This document shows, piece after piece, positions 19,405 to 27,591 of a stretch of DNA of 64,000 nt (positions are counted from its first letter, which is position 1; each line of letters begins with the position of its first letter). The notes below the pieces were generated by a model. It had not been told where the DNA came from. It did not search any database and worked only from the letters and a program-made list of their open reading frames with translations. Source of the DNA: Vibrio lentus (GTDB lineage Bacteria > Pseudomonadota > Gammaproteobacteria > Enterobacterales > Vibrionaceae); contig NZ_JAUFQE010000001.1 in NCBI RefSeq assembly GCF_030409755.1, positions 744,001 to 808,000 of the forward strand, written 5' to 3'. The translations under genes and the position numbers were made by a program.

Positions 19405-21048
19405 ATGGATAACATTCCAACTTACTATCCAAGGTATCGAATGGCTCTTCTTTTCCAAAAATTACCACGAAGTTTAGTTGTACCTTCACAAGGTCAAAAT
19501 ACTGTATTTCTAATAGAAGACAATTGGGACGATTTCGGATTTAAAACCATTTTCTTTATCAAGGTCTTCGATGAGAATGGTACTTTTCATGACCTAGGTA
19601 CAGTAAAAATTGGATATCGGGGGCAAAATGAAGGTTGGACTTCTGCACAACTACCAAACCAATTTAGCAGCCTAAGTGAAGGCTTCTTCTCGCTTGGCCA
19701 AGAACCAGATTACTACCTAAAAGTTGCCGAAGACTTTTCGAAAGACTTTGCAAATCAATTCCTCTTAGCCATAAAGGATGTGGTTGAAAACCCTACTTGC
19801 CTATCTATTGCGGAGCAAGACGTAATTTCACAAACATCAGTGGGTAATGACTCCGTATTCAACAAATCTATCTTAAGATCAATATCGTCTTCAGTAATAA
19901 AAGATCAGTTCCCTCGAATTCTTGCAGGTGGACGCCCTCTTACAGATTTTGAATTTTCATACGAGAAAAAAGCCAATGCTAAATACTCAGGTATTAAAGC
20001 TGATTTTAGTGTCGACCCTAATGTCAAACCGTCTACGAACATTCACGTTTTAATTGGGCGTAACGGTGTAGGTAAAACTACTTTATTAAACAATATGGTC
20101 GATGCACTTCTGCCTAATAGGGGAGAACCTGCCGAAACAGGCTTGTTTTTAAAGAATGGACTTATGGGCAAGCAAGCTCTTGACGATAACTACTTCAGTA
20201 GCGTTGTATCTGTATCGTTCAGTGCTTTTGATCCTTTCACTCCACCTGCGCCACAGACCAATCCAAATCAAGGTACTTGCTATTACTATATAGGGCTAAA
20301 GACTATCAACCAGCCTATATACAATAATGAGGACAGATTAAAGTCCACACCAGAGCTTTGTAATGAATTGATTGCCAGTCTAAAAGTATGCTTAGCTTTG
20401 AGCGGCAAACGTGAAAGATGGATTAATGCAGTCCGTAAACTAGAGTCTGACACGAATTTTGCCGACATGAATCTGTGTTCTTTAGTTGCTATTGCCGACC
20501 AAGACAACACAGAAGATAGAAGTCACCTAGGCTCTATAGCACAGTCTGTTTTTTCAAGACTAAGCTCAGGGCATGCTATCGTATTATTAACTCTAACTAA
20601 ATTAGTTGAAACAGTTGATGATAAAACTCTAGTTCTAATAGATGAACCTGAAAGCCATTTACACCCGCCACTTCTTTCTGCATTCACACGAGCATTATCA
20701 GATTTATTGCTAAATCGAAATGGAGTAGCCATTATCGCAACACACTCCCCCGTAGTCTTACAAGAGGTCCCTCAGACTTGTGTTTCAATTCTTCGCAGGA
20801 CTCGTTTAGTTGGGTGTGTAGAAAGGCCGACAATCGAGACTTTTGGTGAGAATGTTGGAGTCTTAACTAGAGAAATCTTTGGATTAGAAGTAAACAAATC
20901 TGGGTTTTATAGTTTGCTCGCAGATAGTGTCCGTGAAGGGAAAAGCTACGCCCAAATTCTGTCTGAATATCAACATCAATTAGGATTTGAAGGGAAAGCT
21001 ATTTTAAGGGCTATTTGTGCGAATACTGAGAACGGGGGGGCGATTTGA
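19405..21048 (+). CDS. ptuA: ABC-type ATPase, Septu PtuA-like
   Basis: The 547-residue protein has a Walker A motif GRNGVGKTTLL near residue 219, a signature-like LSSGHAIVLLTLTKLVE near 388, and a Walker B segment LVLIDEPESHLHPP near 411. A switch His follows (IIATHSPVVLQEV). This is the Rad50/OLD-like ATPase layout used by PtuA. It overlaps the downstream HNH gene by four bases, so the two are translated together. In Septu, PtuA and the nuclease PtuB form a complex that restricts phage. No reverse transcriptase is present, which argues against a retron of the PtuAB type. The N-terminal 200 residues before the P-loop look divergent. Confidence 0.75.
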   Translation: MDNIPTYYPRYRMALLFQKLPRSLVVPSQGQNTVFLIEDNWDDFGFKTIFFIKVFDENGTFHDLGTVKIGYRGQNEGWTSAQLPNQFSSLSEGFFSLGQEPDYYLKVAEDFSKDFANQFLLAIKDVVENPTCLSIAEQDVISQTSVGNDSVFNKSILRSISSSVIKDQFPRILAGGRPLTDFEFSYEKKANAKYSGIKADFSVDPNVKPSTNIHVLIGRNGVGKTTLLNNMVDALLPNRGEPAETGLFLKNGLMGKQALDDNYFSSVVSVSFSAFDPFTPPAPQTNPNQGTCYYYIGLKTINQPIYNNEDRLKSTPELCNELIASLKVCLALSGKRERWINAVRKLESDTNFADMNLCSLVAIADQDNTEDRSHLGSIAQSVFSRLSSGHAIVLLTLTKLVETVDDKTLVLIDEPESHLHPPLLSAFTRALSDLLLNRNGVAIIATHSPVVLQEVPQTCVSILRRTRLVGCVERPTIETFGENVGVLTREIFGLEVNKSGFYSLLADSVREGKSYAQILSEYQHQLGFEGKAILRAICANTENGGAI

Positions 21049-21911
21049 GAGCTTTAAACCTCCCTTTAATGCGCTATACGGATGTTGTAAACACCTGTAT
21101 TAATAGCATATCATCACAAGAAATACGCGATCGACTAGAACCTGTCAGCGCAGATTTACTAAATGCTGGCCACCAGTACTTGAGCTTAGCTCCAACAACA
21201 GCCCTGTTCACGATACCAACGTTTGTAGGCGGAAATGAAGATTACGTTGTTGCTAATGTTACAAAGAAAGAACTCAAAGATCTATACAGTGCTCAAATGG
21301 TCCCCAGTTCAAAGCCCAGTCGTAAATACTACGATGAACTTAAGCTTGCAGCCCCTCTCGGTATCTGTCCTTTTTGTGGCTTCGGTCATGTATACACATT
21401 GGATCACTATTTACCCAAGGCAAAATATCCACTCATATCTATATTACCTATTAATTTAGTCCCATCGTGTAGTGATTGTAATAAAGGGAAGAGCGCTAAT
21501 ACTGCATCCAATGCGGGGAAGCTATGCATGCACCCGTACTTTGATCACGGGCATTTCATTAACGAACAATGGCTTTATGCGAATGTTATTGAAACAGAAC
21601 CAGTTACAATTGTCTTTTTTGTAGCCCCTCCAAGCGCTTGGAACCCTATAGATAAACAAAGAGTACTAGCTCATTTTTCTGACTTTGATTTAGCTAAAAG
21701 GTTTTCTGTTCAGGCTGCAAACGAGCTAAGTACACTGAAATATGAACTGCAATATGATTTTGACTTCAGTGGTATCACTGGGGTTCAACACGAACTCAGC
21801 AAGAGAGTTTTTGCGGCAGAGCGACAACATAAAAATTCGTGGAAAACTGCAATGTATCAAGCCTTGAGAGATAGTAATTGGTATTGCAATAGTGGATTTA
21901 GATTAGAATAA
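21045..21911 (+). CDS. ptuB: HNH endonuclease, Septu PtuB-like
   Basis: The 288-residue protein contains CPFCGFGHVYTLDHYLPK near residues 104-121 and NLVPSCSDCNKGKS near 141. Together these give an HNH/beta-beta-alpha-metal nuclease with a zinc-binding CxxC pair on each side. The start is a TTG at 21045 within the overlapping stop of the ATPase gene, behind a G-rich stretch; an ATG at 21069 is the alternative. In Septu systems this subunit is the nuclease controlled by the ATPase. Gene order, overlap and domains all agree with PtuAB. The C-terminal half (after residue 170) has no recognised domain. Confidence 0.78.
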   Translation: MRALNLPLMRYTDVVNTCINSISSQEIRDRLEPVSADLLNAGHQYLSLAPTTALFTIPTFVGGNEDYVVANVTKKELKDLYSAQMVPSSKPSRKYYDELKLAAPLGICPFCGFGHVYTLDHYLPKAKYPLISILPINLVPSCSDCNKGKSANTASNAGKLCMHPYFDHGHFINEQWLYANVIETEPVTIVFFVAPPSAWNPIDKQRVLAHFSDFDLAKRFSVQAANELSTLKYELQYDFDFSGITGVQHELSKRVFAAERQHKNSWKTAMYQALRDSNWYCNSGFRLE

Positions 21912-22130
21912 ACATCCACTGGTAGTGGTCTGTTTTAGACTTAACTTGAACGACAGCCTTATGATGAAATGTATCCCATCCACTAACCTGCATTACATGA
22001 CTAATAAGTCTAACTAAAAAGGAAAAGGGCATAACCGAGATACAAAGTCTCGTTTACGCCCCAGTAATACAAATCAATTGGAAATCAATGGTCTGAACGA
22101 CGGTTCTTCATCATTTCTTCCTTACTTTAA

Positions 22131-23933
22131 TTATATTTCATTCGTTTTGTTGTAGTTCTGAGTTCTACGCTTGGTCTTCTTGTTTGATTTACCTTGAGGT
22201 GACGGCTTGCTTTTCTCTAACTCATTTCGTTTTACTCGCGCTTTGAGTCGGTCAAGAAGCGCAGGCTGGGTCACGATATCCGCAAAACCTCTTTGAAATT
22301 GGCCAATGTCGCGCTCTGTTGCTGCTGTAAGCTCTCCAATGCGCTGAGACGAGTCTCTAGCCGCTTCATTGCAGCTTTCGCTGAAGTCGATTGACTCTCT
22401 GATTGTTTCGATAGCTTCACCAACTCTTTCACTGAGGCTTTGTACTCGACCATAATCTTGTCGTGGGTTGTCTCGACCTTGTTCAAAAGTGTTCGACGTT
22501 CGTTCTGATACTCCGTCATGAGTTGCTCGATAGTCGCTTTGAATAGCGCGGATTGTTCTTGTAGCTCTGCTCTTAGCATCATCAATGATGTTTCTTGCTG
22601 CTTGTTCGTTGTGAGTAAACAATTGCTCAACTGGCTTTCTAAGTGATTCATAACGTGGCTTCCTTCTCATTTCGTCTAATATTTTTGTTAATTGTTCTGA
22701 CTGTATTTTTGCTCGCTGCAACATTGCCGCTATCGCATTGATATGAGCGGCAGTCTTTCTACTTTCTATAGCTACGAGCTTGTCCCAGCCTGTCAGGTTG
22801 TCATCAATAGCTGGTAGAGGAAGAAAGTCGTTGCTGCTTGATGGAATGGGGAAAGAATCATTCATTCGTTGTGTAAACGCTTTATTCGCTTCTTTTCCTA
22901 TCGTATTGTCATCATTTTTCTGAGACGGGGATTCGCCATAGCGTTTTAAGTTAAACGCCGCACGCTTTTCTATGGCTGCTGTCAGTTTTGTTTCAAGTTC
23001 ATCTAAACGTTCTTGCTTGGTTAACAGCGTCGGTTCGCCTTGTTTGATAGTCGCTAATGACGTGAATTGTTCTGTGAACGCAAAACCCTTAAGACGTATC
23101 GCTTTCTCTCTACCATCAATGTGAATGCGAACGAAGTTGAGTGAGGTTTCAACGTTATTAATACCAAATGATTTTTTGATTTCATCACGATTAAGTAGGG
23201 CGACTACACCTCCTCGGTTTCGGATTTTTTCTCGCTGAATAAATGTATTAACGATAGCGTTTAGCTGCCTGACGATTTGTGACGTTTTATCATTCCTATT
23301 AGATGGCTGCGTTAAGCGTTTACGCAGTGGATCATTCGGGTCGGCTAGGTCGTGTTTCAAATTGAGATAATCCCTAAGCAAGTTGAAATCACGCTCATGA
23401 CCTGGATATGCAGGATTAAATGACTTGCCTGTACGCAAGTGTATGCGAGGGATTAGATAGTGGTTTTCGATAATTGGCTGGTGAGTGTGTCGCACCCAGT
23501 CTATCAACCGCTCATCTTTAGGAAGCCCAGCAAAACACAGGTTTTCAAACAGCTCTCTCCACTCAGCTTCAATGTTTGGATTGGCAATGAGCTTGGCAGT
23601 ATCATTTGAAGCATGTGAGATGACACCGCTCACATACTTGTGCTTGTGAGGGTTGTTAGCAATCGCATAGTCAACCGCAACTCGATTACCGTTGATTGAC
23701 TCTGGTGGAGGGTTTCGTTTTATCCCTCGGACTTGTGAGCGTGTGTGGTTAGCCTCGTATGCTAGTTGAATATCTCCACTTTCATGTGCCAGCTTTATCA
23801 GCTTTGTTCCATCAGAGTACTCTGCTTTTTGTTCATCGGACAATGAGCAGTACGCTCCATACAGATAATTGCTGGCAGCTTTAGGATCAGACTGACCGAC
23901 ACCACTTTGTGAGAATACGGCGATTAGTGACAT
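22131..23933 (-). CDS. mobA: Mobilization relaxase (ColE1 MbeA/MOB_P-like)
   Basis: This is about 600 residues. After an N-terminal region (MSLIAVFSQSGVGQSD) it has WVRHTHQPIIENHYLIPRIH followed by LRTGKSFNPAYPG. This aligns with the ColE1-type motif in which a Glu sits before the VIP strand (usually E-x-N, here E-N-H). Relaxases nick oriT and stay bound to the strand during transfer. The C-terminal half is long, charged and helical. The ATG at 23933 is preferred over 23948 because it starts at the family-like MSL and overlaps mobC less. A second coiled-coil gene is encoded in another frame near the 3' end, as in ColE1 plasmids. Confidence 0.78.
   Translation of the reverse strand: MSLIAVFSQSGVGQSDPKAASNYLYGAYCSLSDEQKAEYSDGTKLIKLAHESGDIQLAYEANHTRSQVRGIKRNPPPESINGNRVAVDYAIANNPHKHKYVSGVISHASNDTAKLIANPNIEAEWRELFENLCFAGLPKDERLIDWVRHTHQPIIENHYLIPRIHLRTGKSFNPAYPGHERDFNLLRDYLNLKHDLADPNDPLRKRLTQPSNRNDKTSQIVRQLNAIVNTFIQREKIRNRGGVVALLNRDEIKKSFGINNVETSLNFVRIHIDGREKAIRLKGFAFTEQFTSLATIKQGEPTLLTKQERLDELETKLTAAIEKRAAFNLKRYGESPSQKNDDNTIGKEANKAFTQRMNDSFPIPSSSNDFLPLPAIDDNLTGWDKLVAIESRKTAAHINAIAAMLQRAKIQSEQLTKILDEMRRKPRYESLRKPVEQLFTHNEQAARNIIDDAKSRATRTIRAIQSDYRATHDGVSERTSNTFEQGRDNPRQDYGRVQSLSERVGEAIETIRESIDFSESCNEAARDSSQRIGELTAATERDIGQFQRGFADIVTQPALLDRLKARVKRNELEKSKPSPQGKSNKKTKRRTQNYNKTNEI
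22271..22651 (-). CDS. Coiled-coil protein overprinted inside the relaxase gene (MbeB/MbeD-like)
   Basis: This 126-residue frame lies wholly within the relaxase coding region in a different frame. It is almost entirely predicted coiled coil (ETSLMMLRAELQEQSALFKA and following heptads), which is unlikely for a random shadow. An AAGGA element lies nine bases before the ATG. ColE1 and relatives encode MbeB and MbeD in alternative frames within mbeA, and those short helical proteins help mobilization, so the same arrangement is likely here. Direct similarity to either was not tested. Confidence 0.65.
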   Translation of the reverse strand: MNHLESQLSNCLLTTNKQQETSLMMLRAELQEQSALFKATIEQLMTEYQNERRTLLNKVETTHDKIMVEYKASVKELVKLSKQSESQSTSAKAAMKRLETRLSALESLQQQQSATLANFKEVLRIS

Positions 23934-24511
23934 TTGTAGACCCTCCAACCATCTTCAGTCGGATACTGATAAAGATAGTGGTCATAAGGTTGAGCAAATA
24001 TTTGCATCATCCGCAAATCATGGTCATCAAACTGCTTTTGAAGGTAGTTAAGCTCAGCGAGTACTTGAACGGTTTCGATGCCGCTCTTGTGCGTGTTGCA
24101 CCATCTTGCAAGCTGGTTAAGCAAAGAGTTGAACCTAACTCGCTCAAGCGCCACAGCATTCAATTCAGATTGTAGTTTTTGCGTAAACGGGATTCTAATC
24201 TGTACTTTATTAAGCGATTCAATCGCTAGCTGAGATACTGTCTTATCAGCTTGTTTCGCTTTGTGTTGCCATGTCTTTTTATCAACGATGCTACAGTTCA
24301 ATTCGATACGAGCATTCTTTGAAGTGGCATAGTAAGGGTAGACAGATTCCACCATGGAATGCGTCAAATCAGGATGTTGTTTTAGCGCTGACTTAGATAC
24401 CGTTTTATTATTTTTAATTAGCTTATCTATTTCGAATTCAAACAGATTTTTGACGTCTTGGTCTTGCAAATACGCATTCTGTATTTGCTGTTTTATGTTT
24501 TTTTTAGTCAT
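23924..24511 (-). CDS. mobC: MobC-like mobilization accessory protein
   Basis: A 195-residue basic protein. Its C-terminal segment FNSLLNQLARWCNTHKSG matches the MobC pattern (N-x-LNQ-A) found next to relaxases. An upstream ERVR segment and a central region SQLAIESLNKVQIRIPFTQK suggest a ribbon-helix-helix. MobC proteins bind and open oriT for the relaxase. Its stop overlaps the relaxase start by about ten bases, so the two are translationally coupled. The candidate oriT lies immediately upstream. Confidence 0.75.
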   Translation of the reverse strand: MTKKNIKQQIQNAYLQDQDVKNLFEFEIDKLIKNNKTVSKSALKQHPDLTHSMVESVYPYYATSKNARIELNCSIVDKKTWQHKAKQADKTVSQLAIESLNKVQIRIPFTQKLQSELNAVALERVRFNSLLNQLARWCNTHKSGIETVQVLAELNYLQKQFDDHDLRMMQIFAQPYDHYLYQYPTEDGWRVYKCH

Positions 24512-24556
24512 GATATTTCGCCTATTTCAGATAGGTCTCATAAGTTAGTTAGGGGT

Positions 24557-24637
24557 TTGGGCGCAGCCCAAGCGATTCCAAAGCAGCCGCTTTGGCAAGT
24601 TCCACCCCGTCATTTCGAAGAAATGGGCATACGGGGT
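24557..24637. other. Candidate origin of transfer (oriT)
   Basis: The 145-bp gap upstream of mobC holds three consecutive inverted repeats. TTGGGC-GCA-GCCCAA is at 24557-24571 and CCAAAGC-AGCC-GCTTTGG at 24578-24595. CATTTC-GAA-GAAATG at 24611-24625 is nested inside ACCCCGT/ACGGGGT (24604-24637). Position beside mobC/mobA and this hairpin cluster are typical of oriT. The nick site was not located. Confidence 0.6.
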
Positions 24638-24656
24638 TGGAGTAACCTTGCTCTTT

Positions 24657-25496
24657 TTATTTTGGCTGCAAAGGCTTAATGCCGTTACTGGGTTTACTCT
24701 GTTGATTCATGCCATCAACCATATCAATGGCGGCTTGGCTCTCTGTGGGAAGAGGGGGCTTTAGCTCTTGGATCTGACCTTCAAGCATGCCGTTCTTTTT
24801 AAGCTCAACTTCGTAAGCATTTTGAATCGATTGGTTTGAATCTTTTAGGGCTTGTATTTGCGCCTCAAGACGGTTGGTATCTGCTGTTTTAGCTGCTAGG
24901 TCACGAGCAAGAAGATGGTTCTTATCGAGTTGGCTAGTAAGCTCTTTGAGTTGAGCTACCTTTTCATCTAGACGCTCATTTAACTGAGTAATCGTTCCTT
25001 CATGCTGTCGTACTAACTCAACTTCTGCGCTTAGATTTGATATCGTTTCCAACTGCTGTGCATTGGTTGAATGCAACTCATCAACGTAGCTATCTATTTC
25101 AAATAACTCAGTCATCAGCTTGTCTGTTTTGGCTTCTGCAATGCTAGCTCTTGATTGAGCTAGTTGCTGAACTTCTAAATCAAACCTATCCCAAACGGAG
25201 TCAAAACGGTCATGAAGCTGCTTTACAAACATCTGCTCGATATCACTAAACCAAGTTGCTTTTTGTCTAATGGCAGGCGCTGGTTTGAGCGCCTCAATCA
25301 ACAGCTCAAAAGCGACTCTTGACCGTGGAAACGAGCCTTTAGCCAGATTTTGCAAATTCTTAGCACTTGATGGAACCCCCTCAGAATGCGGTGGAAAATA
25401 TGCCGCATATTTGTGAAGAGGAGTGCCTTTGTCGACAGAAAGACCGCGCTCGGTTAACCGCGCAGAAAATTCGATTTCAAGTTTGTTCATATCCAT
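24657..25496 (-). CDS. Coiled-coil protein, KfrA-like
   Basis: The 279-residue protein has a compact N-terminal region (residues 1-80; TPLHKYAAYFPPHSEG, then NLQNLAKGSFPRSRVAFELL) that could bind DNA. A long coiled coil follows, from about residue 100 to 240 (TISNLSAEVELVRQHEGTIT and following). This layout resembles plasmid KfrA proteins, which bind DNA and form filament-like coils. Family membership is inferred from architecture only. It is on the mobilization strand between the recombinase relic and the oriT candidate. A GGAAGG element lies five bases from the ATG. Confidence 0.5.
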   Translation of the reverse strand: MDMNKLEIEFSARLTERGLSVDKGTPLHKYAAYFPPHSEGVPSSAKNLQNLAKGSFPRSRVAFELLIEALKPAPAIRQKATWFSDIEQMFVKQLHDRFDSVWDRFDLEVQQLAQSRASIAEAKTDKLMTELFEIDSYVDELHSTNAQQLETISNLSAEVELVRQHEGTITQLNERLDEKVAQLKELTSQLDKNHLLARDLAAKTADTNRLEAQIQALKDSNQSIQNAYEVELKKNGMLEGQIQELKPPLPTESQAAIDMVDGMNQQSKPSNGIKPLQPK

Positions 25497-25557
25497 ACTT
25501 ACCTTCCTTTCTTACTGGAAAAGAAAGGCAGGAAGGAAGCCAGTAATAAGTGAACCA

Positions 25558-26331
25558 TTATTGATACCCTCCTTCGGCGATAGCAATATCTATAACAGCG
25601 AAGATGGTTTCACGTTGTTCGTCTGTTTTGGCCATCTTAAGCAGCGACATCAAGCTTTCTAATGACGGGGTAGAGGTAGACTTTGGCTTGGGCTTTAGTT
25701 TTTCTCTTTCTACGACGATGCTGTTTTCATCAGTCTGAGTAAAAAGCTGCTTAATGTTGTTATCAGCTTTGATTTGCTCTCGTTTTAAACTCTTCGTGTT
25801 GAACTTTGCATAGTGCTTTTCAACAATGCTGACATTTCTATGCCCTAGAAGTTTTGCAATCCATGCAACCGCAACACCGTTGTTATAGTGGAGGCTTGCA
25901 CAGGTATGACTCGGCCCTCGATGCTCGACTCCATCTGAGCCTAAAAAATCATCGAAAAACTGCTTAGGGTGTAGCCAGACCTGACCAGTCTCATCTTTGC
26001 CTTTGACGCCAGGTTCTAACAATTCCATTTTAAACTCCTCAATCCGTTGTTTTGTGAGTTTAGAAATGTCGATATCCCCTATATGCCTGATGACGTGTCG
26101 GGCATGAGATTTCTTTGCAAGAAGAGTGGTTTCCGCCACAGTGCGTGTACGGATGAAGTGGCAGACACTTTGAGCTACAGAATTCAGTGGGTAGTCACGC
26201 TTAACTAGTGATATTGAAGGGTTACGTTTGAGAACGCGTTTCTTTTGTATTTTTATTTTTAGCAGTTTTTTAGTGCCGCGCACTTTAGTTTTTATTGTCA
26301 TTTTTCTGACCAGTGTTTTTGGCCATTTCAA
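25558..26331 (-). CDS. Tyrosine recombinase homologue with catalytic arginines missing
   Basis: The 257-residue protein keeps a SAM-like core-binding part (NSVAQSVCHFIRTRTVAETT, DISKLTKQRIEEFKMELL) and the C-terminal catalytic end with LLGHRNVSIVEKHYAKF, including the box II His and nucleophile Tyr. The segment normally carrying the box I Arg is absent, and where RHTFAS is usual the sequence reads SHTCAS, so the box II Arg is lost too. The two parts are joined in frame, as if by an internal deletion. It cannot act as a standard integrase. It may be a relic or a retained DNA-binding regulator. Residues after about 190 are an extra charged tail. Confidence 0.7.
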   Translation of the reverse strand: MKWPKTLVRKMTIKTKVRGTKKLLKIKIQKKRVLKRNPSISLVKRDYPLNSVAQSVCHFIRTRTVAETTLLAKKSHARHVIRHIGDIDISKLTKQRIEEFKMELLEPGVKGKDETGQVWLHPKQFFDDFLGSDGVEHRGPSHTCASLHYNNGVAVAWIAKLLGHRNVSIVEKHYAKFNTKSLKREQIKADNNIKQLFTQTDENSIVVEREKLKPKPKSTSTPSLESLMSLLKMAKTDEQRETIFAVIDIAIAEGGYQ

Positions 26332-26426
26332 AAATGGTGCTCTTCTTGTGGAGCAATTTCTCTGTGTTTTTTCAATGGATAATGAATGTTCATATATCTA
26401 ACCACGCCTTTTACGACCTGTCAAAA

Positions 26427-26453
26427 TTGACTTAACTTAAGTTATTGTATAAT
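26427..26453 (+). promoter_or_regulatory. Sigma70-like promoter candidate
   Basis: TTGACT at 26427-26432 and a perfect TATAAT at 26448-26453 with 15 bp between, slightly short of the optimal 17. It overlaps a ten-base AACTTAAGTT palindrome that could be an operator. It would transcribe the small frame at 26555. Confidence 0.4.
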
Positions 26454-26554
26454 AAGGATAAATATTCGAAAGTGGAATATAATTCAAATGGCTATCTTGA
26501 TGTTTTCACAGGCTTTTTTCTCATAATCGACTTTCTAAAAGAGGCAAAAAAAAA

Positions 26555-26731
26555 TTGAAAATAATTTCACCTAAACATGACTTTAAGCAACTGAAATATA
26601 ACGATTTAAATATTCAACTTGTGAATATTTTGGCTGTAAGAAATGCTAATCGTAGGCGGGATGGGACTTATGAGATGATTACGGTAAGAGAGGAAGTTTT
26701 GGTGAGCAGACTAAGCCCTATTTCGCATTAA
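26555..26731 (+). CDS. Possible 58-aa basic protein
   Basis: A TTG-initiated frame reading KIISPKHDFKQLKYNDLNIQ, then LVNILAVRNANRRRDGTYEM, stopping at 26729-26731. AGAGG lies about nine bases upstream and a promoter-like pair about 100 bases upstream. It has no ATG near its start and no recognised family, so it is a weak call. Confidence 0.3.
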   Translation: MKIISPKHDFKQLKYNDLNIQLVNILAVRNANRRRDGTYEMITVREEVLVSRLSPISH

Positions 26732-26967
26732 TCAAATTTTTATCCCAGGAGCTCTTCATGAAAACCGTACTTAATGACTTTACCCATTAGAAATGTAGCA
26801 AAGCCCATTTGGAAACTGTATCAATTGATATTATTTGCATAAACGACTTTAGACAAGTACCTTGTTGCCTTTGGAAGATATACAAGTTAAGGAAGCATTA
26901 ATCTTCTTGCTGATAAGCAATTAATACATGATAATGCTGTATATACATACAGCCCAAAGTTGAGCGA

Positions 26968-27591
26968 ATGACAGAACTAGAAATTAAAAAATTGTTAGTA
27001 CGGTACTTTCTAGAAAAGTATGAAAATTTTGTAGCTGGTTCTGAATTTTCATTTCAATTTGGCGAAAGACGAGCGGATTTAGCATTGTTGAATGCTGGCT
27101 ATTTAACTGCCTTTGAAATAAAAGGGGCTCGTGACACTGTATCTAGATTAAGTTATCAAATTGAAAGTTATAAAAAATTTTTTGATTTTTGTTTTGTCGT
27201 GTGTGAACCAAGTAATTTGGCTGAAGTACGAGCAACAATTTCAAGAGATGTAGGTATCCTACTGGCCGTAAGTGATGGTATTACACATATTCGTCAATCA
27301 AAACATTTCAAAAGACACGATAAAATGGTGTTATCCAGTGCGCTAAGTGTTCAAAAGTTGAGTACTCTATCGAAAGGAAGCAATTTAAGATCGAAGCATG
27401 AATTATGTGAGTACGTATCGAAAAACAATTCATTGAAGTCATTAAGACTGTTATCAAGAAACGAGTTTAATGAAAGATATGGAGTGGTCTCAAGATTGTT
27501 GAAACAAGAAACCACTTTGCATTTGACTTCGGATGATATATATACGATTACGAAGAAAGCCCCATCTTTACTGAAGCGGAGAATCATCTAA
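26968..27591 (+). CDS. sce7726 family protein (PD-(D/E)XK nuclease-like)
   Basis: The 207-residue protein has an N-terminal nuclease-like core: GERRADLALLNAGYLTAFEI followed by KGARDTVSRLSYQIESYKKF. The spacing of RAD, FEIKGARD and a downstream Gln/Tyr helix is typical of restriction-endonuclease folds with D and E-x-K catalytic residues. The family name sce7726 comes from recall. Its gene is convergent with, and overlaps by 24 bases, a Beta-family gene, and relatives of these two are often adjacent. The function is unknown. A mobile-element context favours a defence role. Confidence 0.65.
   Translation: MTELEIKKLLVRYFLEKYENFVAGSEFSFQFGERRADLALLNAGYLTAFEIKGARDTVSRLSYQIESYKKFFDFCFVVCEPSNLAEVRATISRDVGILLAVSDGITHIRQSKHFKRHDKMVLSSALSVQKLSTLSKGSNLRSKHELCEYVSKNNSLKSLRLLSRNEFNERYGVVSRLLKQETTLHLTSDDIYTITKKAPSLLKRRII

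Larger units (their letters stand above)
26332..26967. other. AT-rich region with a possible small gene
   Basis: About 636 bases between divergent genes. It holds a promoter-like pair at 26427-26453, a possible 58-residue frame at 26555-26731 and a short palindrome AACTTAAGTT. The rest shows nothing recognisable. Confidence 0.4.

Noticed and set aside
19405..21911. Retron with PtuAB effector
   Set aside because: No reverse transcriptase gene or msr/msd-like inverted repeats were found near the ATPase/HNH pair.
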